A DNA stretch of 64,000 nt from Lachnospiraceae bacterium. Its GTDB lineage: Bacteria; Bacillota; Clostridia; Lachnospirales; Lachnospiraceae. Location of the stretch: the NCBI GenBank assembly GCA_902363835.1, contig CABJBM010000021.1, positions 46,668-110,667 on the forward strand. Reading direction: 5' to 3'. Shown here in pieces: positions 41,987 to 51,653 of this stretch; position 1 is the first letter of the stretch, and each line of letters begins with the position of its first letter. The notes below the pieces were generated by a model. It did no database searches, was not told the origin of the DNA, and was given only the letters and a program-made list of their open reading frames with translations. The translations under genes and the position numbers were made by a program.

Positions 41987-42877
41987 CTATGCCTTTGCAG
42001 TGCCTTTCCTCTTATACTCAGACAGGAGGACAGAGACAAACATCAGCACGCATCCTGCTCCCAGTTTTAGGGTCACAACATCCCCTAAAAATATGACAGA
42101 AAACATCAGTCCGAATACGGCTTCAAAAGATAATATGATGGAGGAAGTATTGGGACTTAGATGCTTTTGTCCCATATTCTGCATAAGAAAACAGAACATT
42201 GTGCTAAGAATTCCCAAATACAGCAAACCGGTCATCATGGAAGGACTGATCACCCTAAAATCAAAGGAACCCTCCAAAAGGGGCGCAATCGCCCAGTTTA
42301 ATACTGCTGCCACAACCATCTGTACCACCGTCAAAATAATGGGGTCATGGTCCTCTGTATAACGGTCAATGAAAACAATGTGAAATGCGAAGAAAAAGCC
42401 GCATACCAAAGTCATCAGATCTCCTATGTTTACGGAAAGGTTTCCCTCCAGGGATAAAAGAGCCAGCCCGAACACTGCGATCACCGCAGCTGCCATGTTG
42501 TTGCCGGAAGGTCTTTTTTTATTATAAAACCAATGAAGAAAGGGCACCAGAATCACGTACAATGTGGTGATGAAGGCATTTTTGCTGGCAGTGGTATATT
42601 TAAGACCATAAGTCTGAAAAAAATAGCTGATAAACAGAAATATCCCTAAAAGCCCGCCGCAGATCATATCAGTTTTACTGATTTTTCTCACCCGTTTCCA
42701 GAATACGGCTACCAGTGCAGCGGAAGCAATGGTAAAACGCAGAGCCAGTAAATAGGCGGGAGAAATCACTTCCACCGAATTCTTCATCACAACAAAAGCA
42801 CTGCCCCATATGATTGTCGTTATAATCAACCCCAATACAGACAATGCCTTGATTCCTTTTCCGTTCTGTTTGTTCAT
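41987..42877 (-). CDS. EamA/DMT-family transporter
   Basis: A 296-residue membrane protein with ten predicted spans in two EamA halves (first half GLIITTIIWGSAFVVMKNSV; second half starts near ISPSMMTGLLYLGILSTMF). Drug/metabolite exporters of this type move amino acids or other metabolites outwards. The substrate cannot be told. Confidence 0.9.
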   Translation of the reverse strand: MNKQNGKGIKALSVLGLIITTIIWGSAFVVMKNSVEVISPAYLLALRFTIASAALVAVFWKRVRKISKTDMICGGLLGIFLFISYFFQTYGLKYTTASKNAFITTLYVILVPFLHWFYNKKRPSGNNMAAAVIAVFGLALLSLEGNLSVNIGDLMTLVCGFFFAFHIVFIDRYTEDHDPIILTVVQMVVAAVLNWAIAPLLEGSFDFRVISPSMMTGLLYLGILSTMFCFLMQNMGQKHLSPNTSSIILSFEAVFGLMFSVIFLGDVVTLKLGAGCVLMFVSVLLSEYKRKGTAKA

Positions 42878-42909
42878 ATGTACACCTGATGTCCTTTCAC
42901 ATAAGAGCA

Positions 42910-42931
42910 GGGGCGCAGTAGCCTGCGTCCC
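42910..42931. other. Hairpin between galM and the EamA gene
   Basis: GGGGCGCAG-tagc-CTGCGTCCC, 9 pairs with one G-T. A T-rich stretch follows only on the plus strand, where no gene ends, so its role is unclear. Confidence 0.4.
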
Positions 42932-42953
42932 TGGTTTATCTTTTTGTTATCTT

Positions 42954-44015
42954 TTATTTTATATTGGAAAACCTGTAAATAGTGGTTGTCTTATATTCCT
43001 CTCCGGCCTTTAAAACAGGAGACTGGAATTCCGGTTTATTCACGGAATCAGGATAATACTGGGTTTCAAAGCAATAGCAGCAGCGATTTCCGTAAACTGC
43101 TCCTCCTTTTCCCACAGTTCCATTTTTTAAAGAGTTGGCAGTGTAAAACTGTATTCCCGGAAGGTCTGTATAAACCTCCATCCGGATGCCTGTCTTATCT
43201 GATTCCGCCGCAGCACATAAGGAAACTTCTCCGTCCGGGTGATTTAAGACCCAGTTATGATCATATCCATTTCCAAAAATAAGGGCCTCATATTCTTCCT
43301 GGATGTCCTGCTCAATGGGCTTTATCACCGTAAAGTCCATGGGAGTTCCCTTAACAGGAGTCAATTCTCCGGTTGGAATGGAACCTTCATCTGTCCTTGT
43401 ATAGGCATCTGCATCGATCCAGACTCGCTGCTTCATGGTATCTGTGCCGTCTTGTCCATCCAGATTGAAATAGCTGTGATTGGTAAGGTTTGCCACTGTA
43501 TCCGCATCACAGATCATATGGTAGGAAATCTCAAGGCTGTTATCAGCCGTAAGAGTGTAGGTCACGGTAATATTCGCATTTCCCGGAAAACCCTGGTCAC
43601 CATCCGGTGAAAAGAGGGAAAAGCTGATGCTGGTTCCTAAATCACTTTCCTCTGCCTCACTGTCCCAAAGGCGGCTCTGGTAAAGATCCGGGCCGCTGTG
43701 TAGATTGTTTGGCCCATTGTTGGCTTCCAGTCTGTATTCTTTTCCGTTAATGCTGAATTTTGCGCCTCCAATGCGGTTGGCGTTTCGTCCGATGGGAGCT
43801 CCAAAGTGAGGCGGGTTTAAAAGATACTGGTCCACACTGTCAAATCCCAGGACCACATCAACCATAGCTCCATCCCTGTCAGGCACATTCATGGTAACCC
43901 AAACTGCACCCAGATTCGTAAAAGAAGCGGAAACTCCGTTTCCATTTACCAGTGTATACAAATACACTTCCCTTCCATCGGGCATGTTTCCCCAAAGCTC
44001 TTTCTTATATGCCAT
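42954..44015 (-). CDS. galM: Aldose 1-epimerase (mutarotase)
   Basis: Interconverts alpha and beta anomers of sugars, 353 residues. Conserved sites are GRNANRIGGAKF, the catalytic His in NLTNHSYFNLDGQ, DHNWVLN and a Glu near the C-terminus in CFETQYYPDS. It is not next to other sugar genes but would serve the glucose made by the cluster at 6-22 kb. Confidence 0.95.
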   Translation of the reverse strand: MAYKKELWGNMPDGREVYLYTLVNGNGVSASFTNLGAVWVTMNVPDRDGAMVDVVLGFDSVDQYLLNPPHFGAPIGRNANRIGGAKFSINGKEYRLEANNGPNNLHSGPDLYQSRLWDSEAEESDLGTSISFSLFSPDGDQGFPGNANITVTYTLTADNSLEISYHMICDADTVANLTNHSYFNLDGQDGTDTMKQRVWIDADAYTRTDEGSIPTGELTPVKGTPMDFTVIKPIEQDIQEEYEALIFGNGYDHNWVLNHPDGEVSLCAAAESDKTGIRMEVYTDLPGIQFYTANSLKNGTVGKGGAVYGNRCCYCFETQYYPDSVNKPEFQSPVLKAGEEYKTTTIYRFSNIK

Positions 44016-44042
44016 GTTCCTTCCTCCATATACCTTTTTACT

Positions 44043-44072
44043 AAAAGCTCCCTCCCATTAGGTCGGGAGCTT
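44043..44072 (-). terminator. Terminator after asd
   Basis: AAGCTCCC/GGGAGCTT stem, 8 bp, with TTTT on the minus strand, 10 bases after the asd stop. Confidence 0.75.
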
Positions 44073-44081
44073 ATGTTCCAA

Positions 44082-45170
44082 TCATTCCTTGGCTTTAATA
44101 TATCCCTTTGCGGTTAACAGTTCTGCTGAAAGAACCGCACCGCCGGCCGCTCCGCGGACCGTGTTGTGGGACAGGCCCACAAATTTATAATCATAAACCG
44201 AATCTTCTCTTAAACGTCCTACTGAAATTCCCATTCCTTTTTCAAAATCCACATCAAGGTTTACCTGAGGGCGGTTATCTTCTTCCAGATACTGTATGAA
44301 CTGCTTAGGTGCGCTTGGAAGCTCCATTTCCTGAGGGAGCCCCTTAAAACTTACCATACGGTCAATCAATTCCTCTTTGGTAGGTTTTTTGCGGAATTTT
44401 ACGAATACGGCCGCTGTATGTCCATTTAATACCGGTACCCGGATGCACTGGCAGGTGATGACCGGCTCACTGGCTTTCACAATCTCTCCGTTTTCCACCT
44501 TTCCCCAAAGACGAAGAGGCTCCTGCTCGCTCTTTTCTTCTTCTCCGCCTATATAAGGAATGATGTTTTCTACCATCTCCGGCCAATCCTTAAAGTTTTT
44601 TCCGGCACCTGAGATGGCCTGATAAGTAGTAGCAACAACTTCATATGGTTCAAATTCCTTCCAGGCTGTCAAAACAGGAGCATAGCTTTGTATGGAACAG
44701 TTAGGCTTTACAACGATAAATCCCCGGTCAGTGCCCAAACGCTTTTTCTGGTCCTCAATGACTTCAAAATGTTCAGGATTGATCTCCGGCACAACCATGG
44801 GAACATCCGGAGTCCACCGATGAGCGCTGTTATTGGATACTACCGGCGTCCCGGTTTTTGCATAAGCTTCCTCAATGGCCTTTATTTCATCCTTTGTCAT
44901 ATCCACAGCGCTGAAAACAAAATCAACACTGGCGGCAACCGCTTCCACCTCATTTACATTCATGACAGTTAACTTTTTTACGGACTCAGGCATTGAGGTG
45001 GTCATTTTCCAACGGTCACCCACTGCCTCCTCATAAGTCCTGCCGGCAGAACGAGGACTTGCTGCCACTGTCACTACTTCATACCAGGGATGATTCTCCA
45101 AAAGGGAGATAAATCTCTGTCCCACCATACCGGTCGCTCCTAAAACGCCAACTCGCAATTTCTTTTCCAT
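44082..45170 (-). CDS. asd: Aspartate-semialdehyde dehydrogenase
   Basis: Makes aspartate semialdehyde for lysine, threonine and methionine. The 362-residue protein begins RVGVLGATGMVGQRF and has the catalytic Cys in VVKPNCSIQSY and the His in VLNGHTAAV. The length and motifs fit the archaeal/fungal-type enzyme rather than the shorter Gram-negative form. I chose the ATG at 45170 because AGAGGAG lies 7 bases before it. A start at 45194 would contain that site. Confidence 0.94.
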   Translation of the reverse strand: MEKKLRVGVLGATGMVGQRFISLLENHPWYEVVTVAASPRSAGRTYEEAVGDRWKMTTSMPESVKKLTVMNVNEVEAVAASVDFVFSAVDMTKDEIKAIEEAYAKTGTPVVSNNSAHRWTPDVPMVVPEINPEHFEVIEDQKKRLGTDRGFIVVKPNCSIQSYAPVLTAWKEFEPYEVVATTYQAISGAGKNFKDWPEMVENIIPYIGGEEEKSEQEPLRLWGKVENGEIVKASEPVITCQCIRVPVLNGHTAAVFVKFRKKPTKEELIDRMVSFKGLPQEMELPSAPKQFIQYLEEDNRPQVNLDVDFEKGMGISVGRLREDSVYDYKFVGLSHNTVRGAAGGAVLSAELLTAKGYIKAKE

Positions 45171-45330
45171 CGCTTTCTCCTCTTTTCTTTTCATTTTGTA
45201 ATCTTATCATATGCCAAATTCTTAACTATCCTATAACAAAGTGAAAAAAAAATCAATATTTATTCGTCAGAAAAATACATTTGTACGCCACACAAATACA
45301 TTTCTTCAAAATGTATGCTGCAGTAAAGCA

Positions 45331-47565
45331 CTAAAGGCGCACTTTACTGCCTTTTCCGTCACGTTTTCCAATTTTCAGCCGGTTTAAATGGACCTCTTTT
45401 TCCTTGTAATGAATGATCGGGTCTTCTCCTAGAAGATATACAGCCTCCAGCTCTTCCCCAGGCGACAGCTTGATGCCCCGCACGCCTCTGGCATTTTTCT
45501 TCATCTCTGAAATCTCCTCTGTCTGGAAACGTAAAAATACGCCTGCTGACGTCTGAAGCACCACATCCGTCTGCCCGCCCACAATCTGGACGCTAAGGAG
45601 CATATCGTCTTCCTGAAGCTTTGTGGCAGCCACTGTCCTGTTGTTGGTTTCAAATTCCTCTCCCGGAACCAGCTTCACAAGCGCCTGTTTTGTGGCAAAG
45701 AGGAATTTACGCCCCTTAAGCCCCTGTGCATGGCATAAGTATATGATCTCTTCCCTGGTTCCGTCAAACTTGCTTAAGTTATCAATGGGCGTTCCCTTAT
45801 CCCGCAGCTTTCCGTTTGGAATGTCCTGAACCTTCACCTGATGTAAATTTCCCCTATTGGTAAAAATACAGATCTTGTCCGTGTTTAAACAGTTTACCAC
45901 ATAAGGATTCTCTGTTTCAATGGTTTCTTTATTTCTGTCATAAGTTGCCTTGTCCAGAATCTTACAGTAGCCGAAACGGTCCATGACAAAGGTCACCTCA
46001 GACACCGCAACAGCTGTTTCATCATAGACAGCTTCCTTTCCGTCCTCAATTAAGGTTCTTCGGGGAGTGGCGTATTCCTTTTGGATCTGGGCTAAATCAT
46101 CCTTGATCACCTTATCCATGTTTTTCCGGCTGGAGAGAATTTTTTCATATTCTGCGATCTTAGCCATGGTCTCTTTATACTCCTTTTCCAACTGGAGAAT
46201 TTCCAGGCCGATCAGCTTATAAAGACGCATTTCCAGAATGGCAGTTGCCTGTTTCTCCGTAAAGTGCAGGGTCTTTGCATCTTCTTCAAATCCCTTGACC
46301 TTGAAGTTGATGTTTGAAATATCTCCGGTCATAAGGCAGTTCTTTGCATCCTTTAAGTTTTTGGAACCTCTTAAAACTGCGATAATAAGGTCAATGATAT
46401 CACAGGCCTTTATAAGACCTTCCTTGATTTCCTTTTTTTCCAGCTCTTTTTCCAAAAGGGTCTGGTATTTTCTGGTGGCATTTTTATATTGGAAATCCAG
46501 ATAGTTTTTAAGGATTCCCCTTAGGTTTAAGGTCTCCGGCCTTCCACCGGCAATTGCCAGCATATTGACGCCAAAGGTATCCTCCAGCTTTGTCTTTTTA
46601 TAAAGGATGTTGCGGATCTTTTCTACATCCGCATCTTTCCGCAGCTCTAAGACAATCCTGATTCCTTCCTTGTTGGACTGGTTTGAAATATCCACCACAT
46701 CCACCAGCTTCTTGCTTTCCACCAGATCGGCCACATCCATCAGGAATTTATTGATTCCTGCACCTACCATGGTGTATGGAATTTCCGTAATCACCAGCTT
46801 GTCCTTATCTGCTTTCCTTTTGCCCAGCTCCACCTCAATCTTTCCCCGAAGCTTGATCTTTCCGACGCCTGTTTCATAAATGCCAGGAAGATCGCTTTTA
46901 TTGGCTATGATGCCGCCTGTGGGAAAATCCGGCCCAGGTAAGTATTCCATCAGTTCCCGGATGGATATATCCGGGTTGTCAATATAGGCCTGCACCGCGT
47001 CAATGACCTCACCCAGGTTATGGGATGGGATACTGGTGCTCATTCCTACTGCAATGCCTTCCGCTCCGTTTATCAGGAGGTTTGGCACCCGGACCGGCAG
47101 GACCTCAGGCTCCTTTTCCGTTTCATCGTAGTTGGGAATAAAGTCCACGGTTTTATCCAGGTCCTTTAAATAGACTTCCTCAGCAAACTTTTCCAGTCTG
47201 GCTTCCGTATAACGCATGGCCGCTGCTCCGTCTCCCTCAATGGAGCCGAAGTTTCCGTGGCCGTCTACCAGAGGCATTCCTTTTTTAAATATCTGGGACA
47301 TGACCACCAGGGTTTCATAAATGGAGCTGTCGCCGTGGGGATGGTACTTACCCATGGTATCACCCACGATACGGGCCGACTTTCTGTGGGGCTTATCGTG
47401 GTTTAAGCGAAGCTCGCTCATATCATATAATACACGCCGCTGTACCGGCTTTAAACCGTCTCTTGCATCCGGGATCGCTCTGGCAGTGATAACGCTCATG
47501 GAATAATTCATGTAGCTCTTCTGCATTTCCTCGGAATACTCTGTTTTAATGATTTTTTCTGCCAT
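45331..47565 (-). CDS. parC: DNA topoisomerase (type IIA) subunit A, ParC-like
   Basis: A 744-residue breakage-reunion subunit. The catalytic Tyr is in AAAMRYTEARL (near residue 120); the QRDR-equivalent region reads HPHGDSSIYET, with an unaltered Ser. The C-terminal beta-pinwheel has ARGVRGIKLSPGEE but no QRRGGKG GyrA box, so topoisomerase IV-like function is more likely than gyrase. It follows the B subunit gene across three repeat units, whose last GAGGAAAT is its ribosome site. Confidence 0.88.
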   Translation of the reverse strand: MAEKIIKTEYSEEMQKSYMNYSMSVITARAIPDARDGLKPVQRRVLYDMSELRLNHDKPHRKSARIVGDTMGKYHPHGDSSIYETLVVMSQIFKKGMPLVDGHGNFGSIEGDGAAAMRYTEARLEKFAEEVYLKDLDKTVDFIPNYDETEKEPEVLPVRVPNLLINGAEGIAVGMSTSIPSHNLGEVIDAVQAYIDNPDISIRELMEYLPGPDFPTGGIIANKSDLPGIYETGVGKIKLRGKIEVELGKRKADKDKLVITEIPYTMVGAGINKFLMDVADLVESKKLVDVVDISNQSNKEGIRIVLELRKDADVEKIRNILYKKTKLEDTFGVNMLAIAGGRPETLNLRGILKNYLDFQYKNATRKYQTLLEKELEKKEIKEGLIKACDIIDLIIAVLRGSKNLKDAKNCLMTGDISNINFKVKGFEEDAKTLHFTEKQATAILEMRLYKLIGLEILQLEKEYKETMAKIAEYEKILSSRKNMDKVIKDDLAQIQKEYATPRRTLIEDGKEAVYDETAVAVSEVTFVMDRFGYCKILDKATYDRNKETIETENPYVVNCLNTDKICIFTNRGNLHQVKVQDIPNGKLRDKGTPIDNLSKFDGTREEIIYLCHAQGLKGRKFLFATKQALVKLVPGEEFETNNRTVAATKLQEDDMLLSVQIVGGQTDVVLQTSAGVFLRFQTEEISEMKKNARGVRGIKLSPGEELEAVYLLGEDPIIHYKEKEVHLNRLKIGKRDGKGSKVRL

Positions 47566-47721
47566 ATTTCCTCTCTTCTGTCCACGTTTTCAGGACATAT
47601 AGGTATCCCTGGAAGGGGTTTCCTCTCTTCTGTCCACGCTTTCAGGACATATAAGTACCCCTGGAAGGGATTTCCTTTTTCCGCCCACAGGTTTCGGACA
47701 AACAGTATGCCCGAAGGGCAT
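47566..47721 (-). repeat. 52-bp hairpin repeat, locus D (three copies)
   Basis: Three tandem units with an exact 52-base period (starts at 47566, 47618 and 47670). Units 1 and 2 have stem 1 GTCC/GGAC and stem 2 CCCT-gga-AGGG. Unit 3 has stem 2 ATGCCC-gaa-GGGCAT. Both arms change together compared with loci A-C. The three units fill the parE-parC gap of 164 bases. Confidence 0.85.
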
Positions 47722-47729
47722 CAATCTCC

Positions 47730-49649
47730 TTATGCGTCAATCTCAGCTTCATCCGCATGTTCATAGATAAACTGCCTTCTGGGGAGAACGTCGCTGCCCA
47801 TGAGCATTTCCGTTATTTCTGAGGCCATGCGTGCATCCTCGATTTCCACCTGCTTTAACACCCGCCGTTCCGGGTCAAGAGTCGTTTCCCAAAGCTGTTC
47901 GGCATCCATTTCACCAAGGCCCTTGTAACGCTGTAAGGTAAATTCCCCGGTATGGGTCTTACGATAGCGTTCCAGCTGTTTTTCATCATAGAGGTATTGC
48001 TCCTCCCCCCGTTTTGGAATGACCTTAAACAGGGGAGGCATGGCGATGAACACGTGGCCGTTGTAAATCAGCTCCGGCATGAAGCGGTATAAAAAGGTGA
48101 GAAGAAGGGTGTCAATGTGGCTTCCATCCACATCCGCATCAGTCATGAGGATGATCTTATGATACCGCAGCTTTGAAATGTCAAAATCATTGCCGTAGCC
48201 CTCGGAAAATCCGCAGCCAAAGGTGTTTATCATGGTCTTGATTTCCGCATTTGCCAAAACCTTGTCCATGGAAGCCTTTTCCACGTTTAAAATCTTTCCG
48301 CGTATGGGAAGAATGGCCTGATACTGCCGGTTCCGGGCAGTTTTTGCAGAGCCTCCCGCGGAATCTCCTTCTACAATGAAAATTTCGCACTTTTCCGCAT
48401 CCCGGCTTTCACAGTTTGCCAGCTTTCCGTTGCTGTCAAAGGAAAACCTGGATTTGGAAAGCATGTTGGTCTTGGCCTTTTCCTCTGCCTTCCGGATCTT
48501 TGCAGACTTTTCCGCACAGCTTATGACCGCTTTTAAAACCTCTAAATTGCGGTCAAAATACCGCTGCAGTTCGTCACCGGTCACAGTAAAGACTGCCTTT
48601 GTCGCATCTGCACTGGCAAGCTTTGTCTTTGTCTGGCCTTCAAAAATAGGATCCGGATGTTTTACCGCCACAACCGCTGTCAATCCATTTCTCGTATCTG
48701 CTCCCGTGAAATTGGCATCCTTTTCTTTTAATATCCCCAGTTCCCGCGCATAGCTGTTGATCATCTGGGTAAAACGGGTCTTAAAGCCGGCCAGGTGGGT
48801 TCCCCCTTCCTGAGTGAAAATATTGTTGCAAAAGCCCAGGATATTTTCTTCAAAGGTGTCCACAAATTGCAAAGCCACCTCAATCTCCACCTTGTCCACG
48901 GTTCCCTTAAAATAAATGGGGTCATGGATCGCTTCTTTCCCGGCGTTTAATTCCCTTACATAGGCGATGATTCCATCCGGCTCGTGATAGACAACTGTTT
49001 CCTCTTCCCCCTGCCGTTTGTTCATATAGATGATTTTTAGAGCCGGATTTAAATAAGCAGTTTCATGAAGACGGCTTTTCAGCCAGTCCGCCTTAAAACG
49101 TGTTTTCTCAAAAATTTCCCAATCCGGCAGGAAGTTGATCTCTGTTCCCGTTGCCTTTGTTTTTCCTAACGTGGGAAGCAGGCCATCCACCAGTTCTACC
49201 GTTGGTATGCCCCGCTCATACTCGTCATAATGAATCAGACCATTTTTATATACTTTAATTTTCATGTGAGCGGACAGGGCATTTACCACCGAAGAACCTA
49301 CTCCATGAAGACCGCCGCTGGTTTTATAGGCATCATTATCAAATTTACCGCCAGCGTGAAGCGTAGACAAAACCACACGCTCCGCTGATACGCCTTTACT
49401 GTGCATTTCTACCGGAATTCCCCTGCCTGCATCCTTGACAGTGCAGGACCCGTCCGCTTCCAGGGTCACCCATATCTGATCGCAATAGCCGGCCAGATGC
49501 TCGTCCACCGCATTGTCAACGATCTCATAAATCAAATGATTCAGTCCCTTTGTCCCAACGCTTCCTATATACATGCCCGGACGCTTCCGCACCGCTTCAA
49601 GACCTTCCAGTACGGTAATACTGTCCGCATTATACTGTGTTTTTGCCAT
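47730..49649 (-). CDS. parE: DNA topoisomerase (type IIA) subunit B, ParE-like
   Basis: ATPase subunit of 639 residues. The GHKL ATP site includes EIVDNAVDEHLAGYC, DAGRGIPVE and TSGGLHGVGSSVVNALS; the Toprim part has IVEGDSAGGSAK and MTDADVDGSHI. I chose the ATG at 49649 (MAKTQYNADS), because GGAGGAG lies 4 bases before it and the upstream ATG overlaps that site. Paired with the ParC-like gene. The name is by the partner's lack of a GyrA box. Confidence 0.88.
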   Translation of the reverse strand: MAKTQYNADSITVLEGLEAVRKRPGMYIGSVGTKGLNHLIYEIVDNAVDEHLAGYCDQIWVTLEADGSCTVKDAGRGIPVEMHSKGVSAERVVLSTLHAGGKFDNDAYKTSGGLHGVGSSVVNALSAHMKIKVYKNGLIHYDEYERGIPTVELVDGLLPTLGKTKATGTEINFLPDWEIFEKTRFKADWLKSRLHETAYLNPALKIIYMNKRQGEEETVVYHEPDGIIAYVRELNAGKEAIHDPIYFKGTVDKVEIEVALQFVDTFEENILGFCNNIFTQEGGTHLAGFKTRFTQMINSYARELGILKEKDANFTGADTRNGLTAVVAVKHPDPIFEGQTKTKLASADATKAVFTVTGDELQRYFDRNLEVLKAVISCAEKSAKIRKAEEKAKTNMLSKSRFSFDSNGKLANCESRDAEKCEIFIVEGDSAGGSAKTARNRQYQAILPIRGKILNVEKASMDKVLANAEIKTMINTFGCGFSEGYGNDFDISKLRYHKIILMTDADVDGSHIDTLLLTFLYRFMPELIYNGHVFIAMPPLFKVIPKRGEEQYLYDEKQLERYRKTHTGEFTLQRYKGLGEMDAEQLWETTLDPERRVLKQVEIEDARMASEITEMLMGSDVLPRRQFIYEHADEAEIDA

Positions 49650-49682
49650 GTTACTCCTCCACATCTAGTATTGTCATTTCCC

Positions 49683-49712
49683 ATTATACAATGCCTCTTC
49701 CATTTTTGGCAA
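49683..49712 (-). promoter_or_regulatory. Promoter of parE-parC
   Basis: Minus strand: TTGCCA (49707-49712), 18 bases, TATAAT (49683-49688). Confidence 0.65.
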
Positions 49713-49751
49713 GTTACTGGCAATTTTTTTGCTAAATTTTATAAAAAAGTA

Positions 49752-49781
49752 TTGAATTTTTCCAACACCCTATGCTATAAT
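49752..49781 (+). promoter_or_regulatory. Promoter of tRNA-Gly
   Basis: TTGAAT (49752-49757), 18 bases, extended -10 TGC-TATAAT (ending 49781). Confidence 0.7.
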
Positions 49782-49805
49782 ATAAAACGTGTCAAATGAC
49801 ATTAA

Positions 49806-49876
<71 letters not shown>

Positions 49877-49895
49877 TTTTTCTTTTATTTACAAG

Positions 49896-49939
49896 AAAAA
49901 AGAGGACTTCCAATATAATTTGGATTGTCCTCTTTTTTT
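49896..49939. terminator. Terminator after tRNA-Gly
   Basis: AAAAAAGAGGAC (49896-49907) pairs with GTCCTCTTTTTT (49927-49938). It can stop transcripts from both sides. Confidence 0.85.
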
Positions 49940-50017
49940 GACTTGACACCACTTTAACTTTATATATTTTTCATAATCTCCACCTTACCGGAAATGGTTA
50001 AAAATCTCTCTTATTTC

Positions 50018-50671
50018 TCATTCCTCATCATCAACGGTTTCAAAATCCGTAATCAGGCAGCAAAGCTCATCGTTTTCATCATACCCCCAATAAGAAGCAT
50101 AACAGCCATCGCCATAACCGCTGGAAAACACGGTCAGATTATTATTTGTTCCGGGAAGTGTGTAATTTGCTGTAGAATAGGTGTATACATAGCTGTCCTC
50201 CAACGCTTTTTCCAGTTCCGGAAGCATACCGTCATCAATTGGTTCAATGAGTGTCACAAACTCACCACAAGTCAACTCGTCCATAAATCCGCCTGTTCCG
50301 CTGTCTACCCCATAGCCGTAATATTCATCTTCCCCCAGTTCTTCGGTGCACTGTCCTTTTATAAGTGCAAGTTCAAAACGAACAGGGAAACTTTCTGTAA
50401 ATCTTATTTCCGCAAAGGCGACGCGGCGGTCATCTTCGATATGCTGCACATAGAGAATAACCGGGTATAGGCCAGGCTTGACAGCTTTTTCAAATGGCTC
50501 TGTTTCATAAATACACAACGGGTCATTTGCCACAACTTTTCCTGTGGGGAGGTTGAGTAAGCCAAGAGACTGTTCCTCAATTTTTTCATAAAATTTACTG
50601 TTTATAAAAAACCTTTCACTCTCTCCTGCCCGCAGCATTTTCAGCTTGTTTATTTGTTTGTCCATTCCCAT
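50018..50671 (-). CDS. DUF4241 domain protein
   Basis: A 217-residue soluble protein whose central part YGYGVDSGTGGFMDELT is the hallmark of DUF4241. The family has no known function; it appears among immunity-like proteins next to toxin genes in some genomes, but no toxin gene is seen here. I chose the ATG at 50671 because GAGGAG lies 8 bases before it. Confidence 0.8.
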   Translation of the reverse strand: MGMDKQINKLKMLRAGESERFFINSKFYEKIEEQSLGLLNLPTGKVVANDPLCIYETEPFEKAVKPGLYPVILYVQHIEDDRRVAFAEIRFTESFPVRFELALIKGQCTEELGEDEYYGYGVDSGTGGFMDELTCGEFVTLIEPIDDGMLPELEKALEDSYVYTYSTANYTLPGTNNNLTVFSSGYGDGCYASYWGYDENDELCCLITDFETVDDEE

Positions 50672-50731
50672 ATTTTTATCTCCTCGTATGATATAAAAAA
50701 TCTTCATGAGTAGAATACCATCATACTTACG

Positions 50732-50760
50732 AACTATCAATATTAAGTTTTCAATGTACC
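50732..50760 (+). repeat. 29-bp direct repeat, copy 1
   Basis: Matches 52897-52925 at 26 of 29 positions (core ATTAAGTTTTCAAT). The two copies bracket the GNAT, PNPOx-like and VOC genes. Confidence 0.55.
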
Positions 50761-50802
50761 CTAATACATTGAATCTTAACTTTTCCGGCTAAATTAATGC
50801 AT

Positions 50803-50862
50803 AAAAAACAGCCAACTTTTTTGGGGAGGGCAGTTTACACCTCAATACAGTCAGCTGTTTTC
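50803..50862 (-). terminator. Terminator after the GNAT gene
   Basis: AAAACAGC and GCTGTTTT with partial inner pairing over a 60-base span, ending in six T on the minus strand. Confidence 0.65.
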
Positions 50863-50907
50863 AAATTTATAAATCGAATTTTTTCGTGGTACTGCATGCT
50901 TATAACA

Positions 50908-51468
50908 TTACAACGTTTTAACCATGTAATACTCATCTACATATGTACCGTCTTTGAATCGCAGTGCATTTGGTATCGCAGTAATAATCTTAAAACCAAA
51001 GTCCTGATACATTTTAATGGCACGCTCATTGTTTGCCACTACTTTCAGCTCCACTTGCTCTACGTTATGTAATTGACACCATGACAGGCATTGTTCCATT
51101 AATTTTCCACCGATACCAAGATTACAATATTCATCAATAATAACAAAAGCGACCTCTGCTCTGTGCCTGTAACGCTGATATCTTCTAATCAATCCTATAG
51201 AGCATTGCCCTACCAATTTTTTATCATACTCGGCAACAAACCACGTATGATCAGTGTCCTTTATCACTGAATTTATAATCTCTTTTTCACGTTCAAGAGT
51301 GGTGGTGAATTCCCCTGGTTCTCTTGCTAAAAATAAAGTTTCTGTATCTGCCTTAGCTATTAATGAAATGATGTCTTTTGCATCGTCAACAATAGGCTCC
51401 CTGATCATTACTTTACTGCCATTCCTCAATATATATTCCAAGATTACAGTCACCCCACTATCTATCAA
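50908..51468 (-). CDS. GNAT-family N-acetyltransferase
   Basis: A 186-residue acetyltransferase. The acetyl-CoA loop is in VIIDEYCNLGIGGKLMEQCL (Q/R-x-x-G-x-G/A pattern, here NLGIGGK), followed by VELKVVANNERAIKMYQDFGF, the usual motif B. The substrate is unknown; relatives include ribosomal protein and polyamine acetylases. Part of the small-gene accessory stretch. Confidence 0.88.
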   Translation of the reverse strand: MIDSGVTVILEYILRNGSKVMIREPIVDDAKDIISLIAKADTETLFLAREPGEFTTTLEREKEIINSVIKDTDHTWFVAEYDKKLVGQCSIGLIRRYQRYRHRAEVAFVIIDEYCNLGIGGKLMEQCLSWCQLHNVEQVELKVVANNERAIKMYQDFGFKIITAIPNALRFKDGTYVDEYYMVKTL

Positions 51469-51653
51469 TTCTCTTGATGTTTAGTCTATAAAAAACAATA
51501 CAAATTCCCATTTCTCTGCCGCATTTGGGCATTCTTCCCTCCCCCCATAATCATGTTTCCGTTTTCATCTTTATCACACCAGCCGAGTTCGGTATTAAAT
51601 GCTTTTTTATAAAATCAAAGGGGGCAATTCTGTCTTTTGCACAAGGAATCATT

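Noticed and set aside
45195..45330. Riboswitch or T-box before asd
   Set aside because: I could not fold a lysine riboswitch or find a T-box sequence in the 136 bases.
47566..47721. CRISPR array
   Set aside because: The units are repeats end to end with no unique spacers, there are no cas genes, and other copies lie scattered at ribosome sites.
45331..49649. Calling the pair gyrA/gyrB
   Set aside because: No GyrA box (QRRGGKG) is visible in the A subunit, so topoisomerase IV is the better name, although a diverged gyrase is not excluded.
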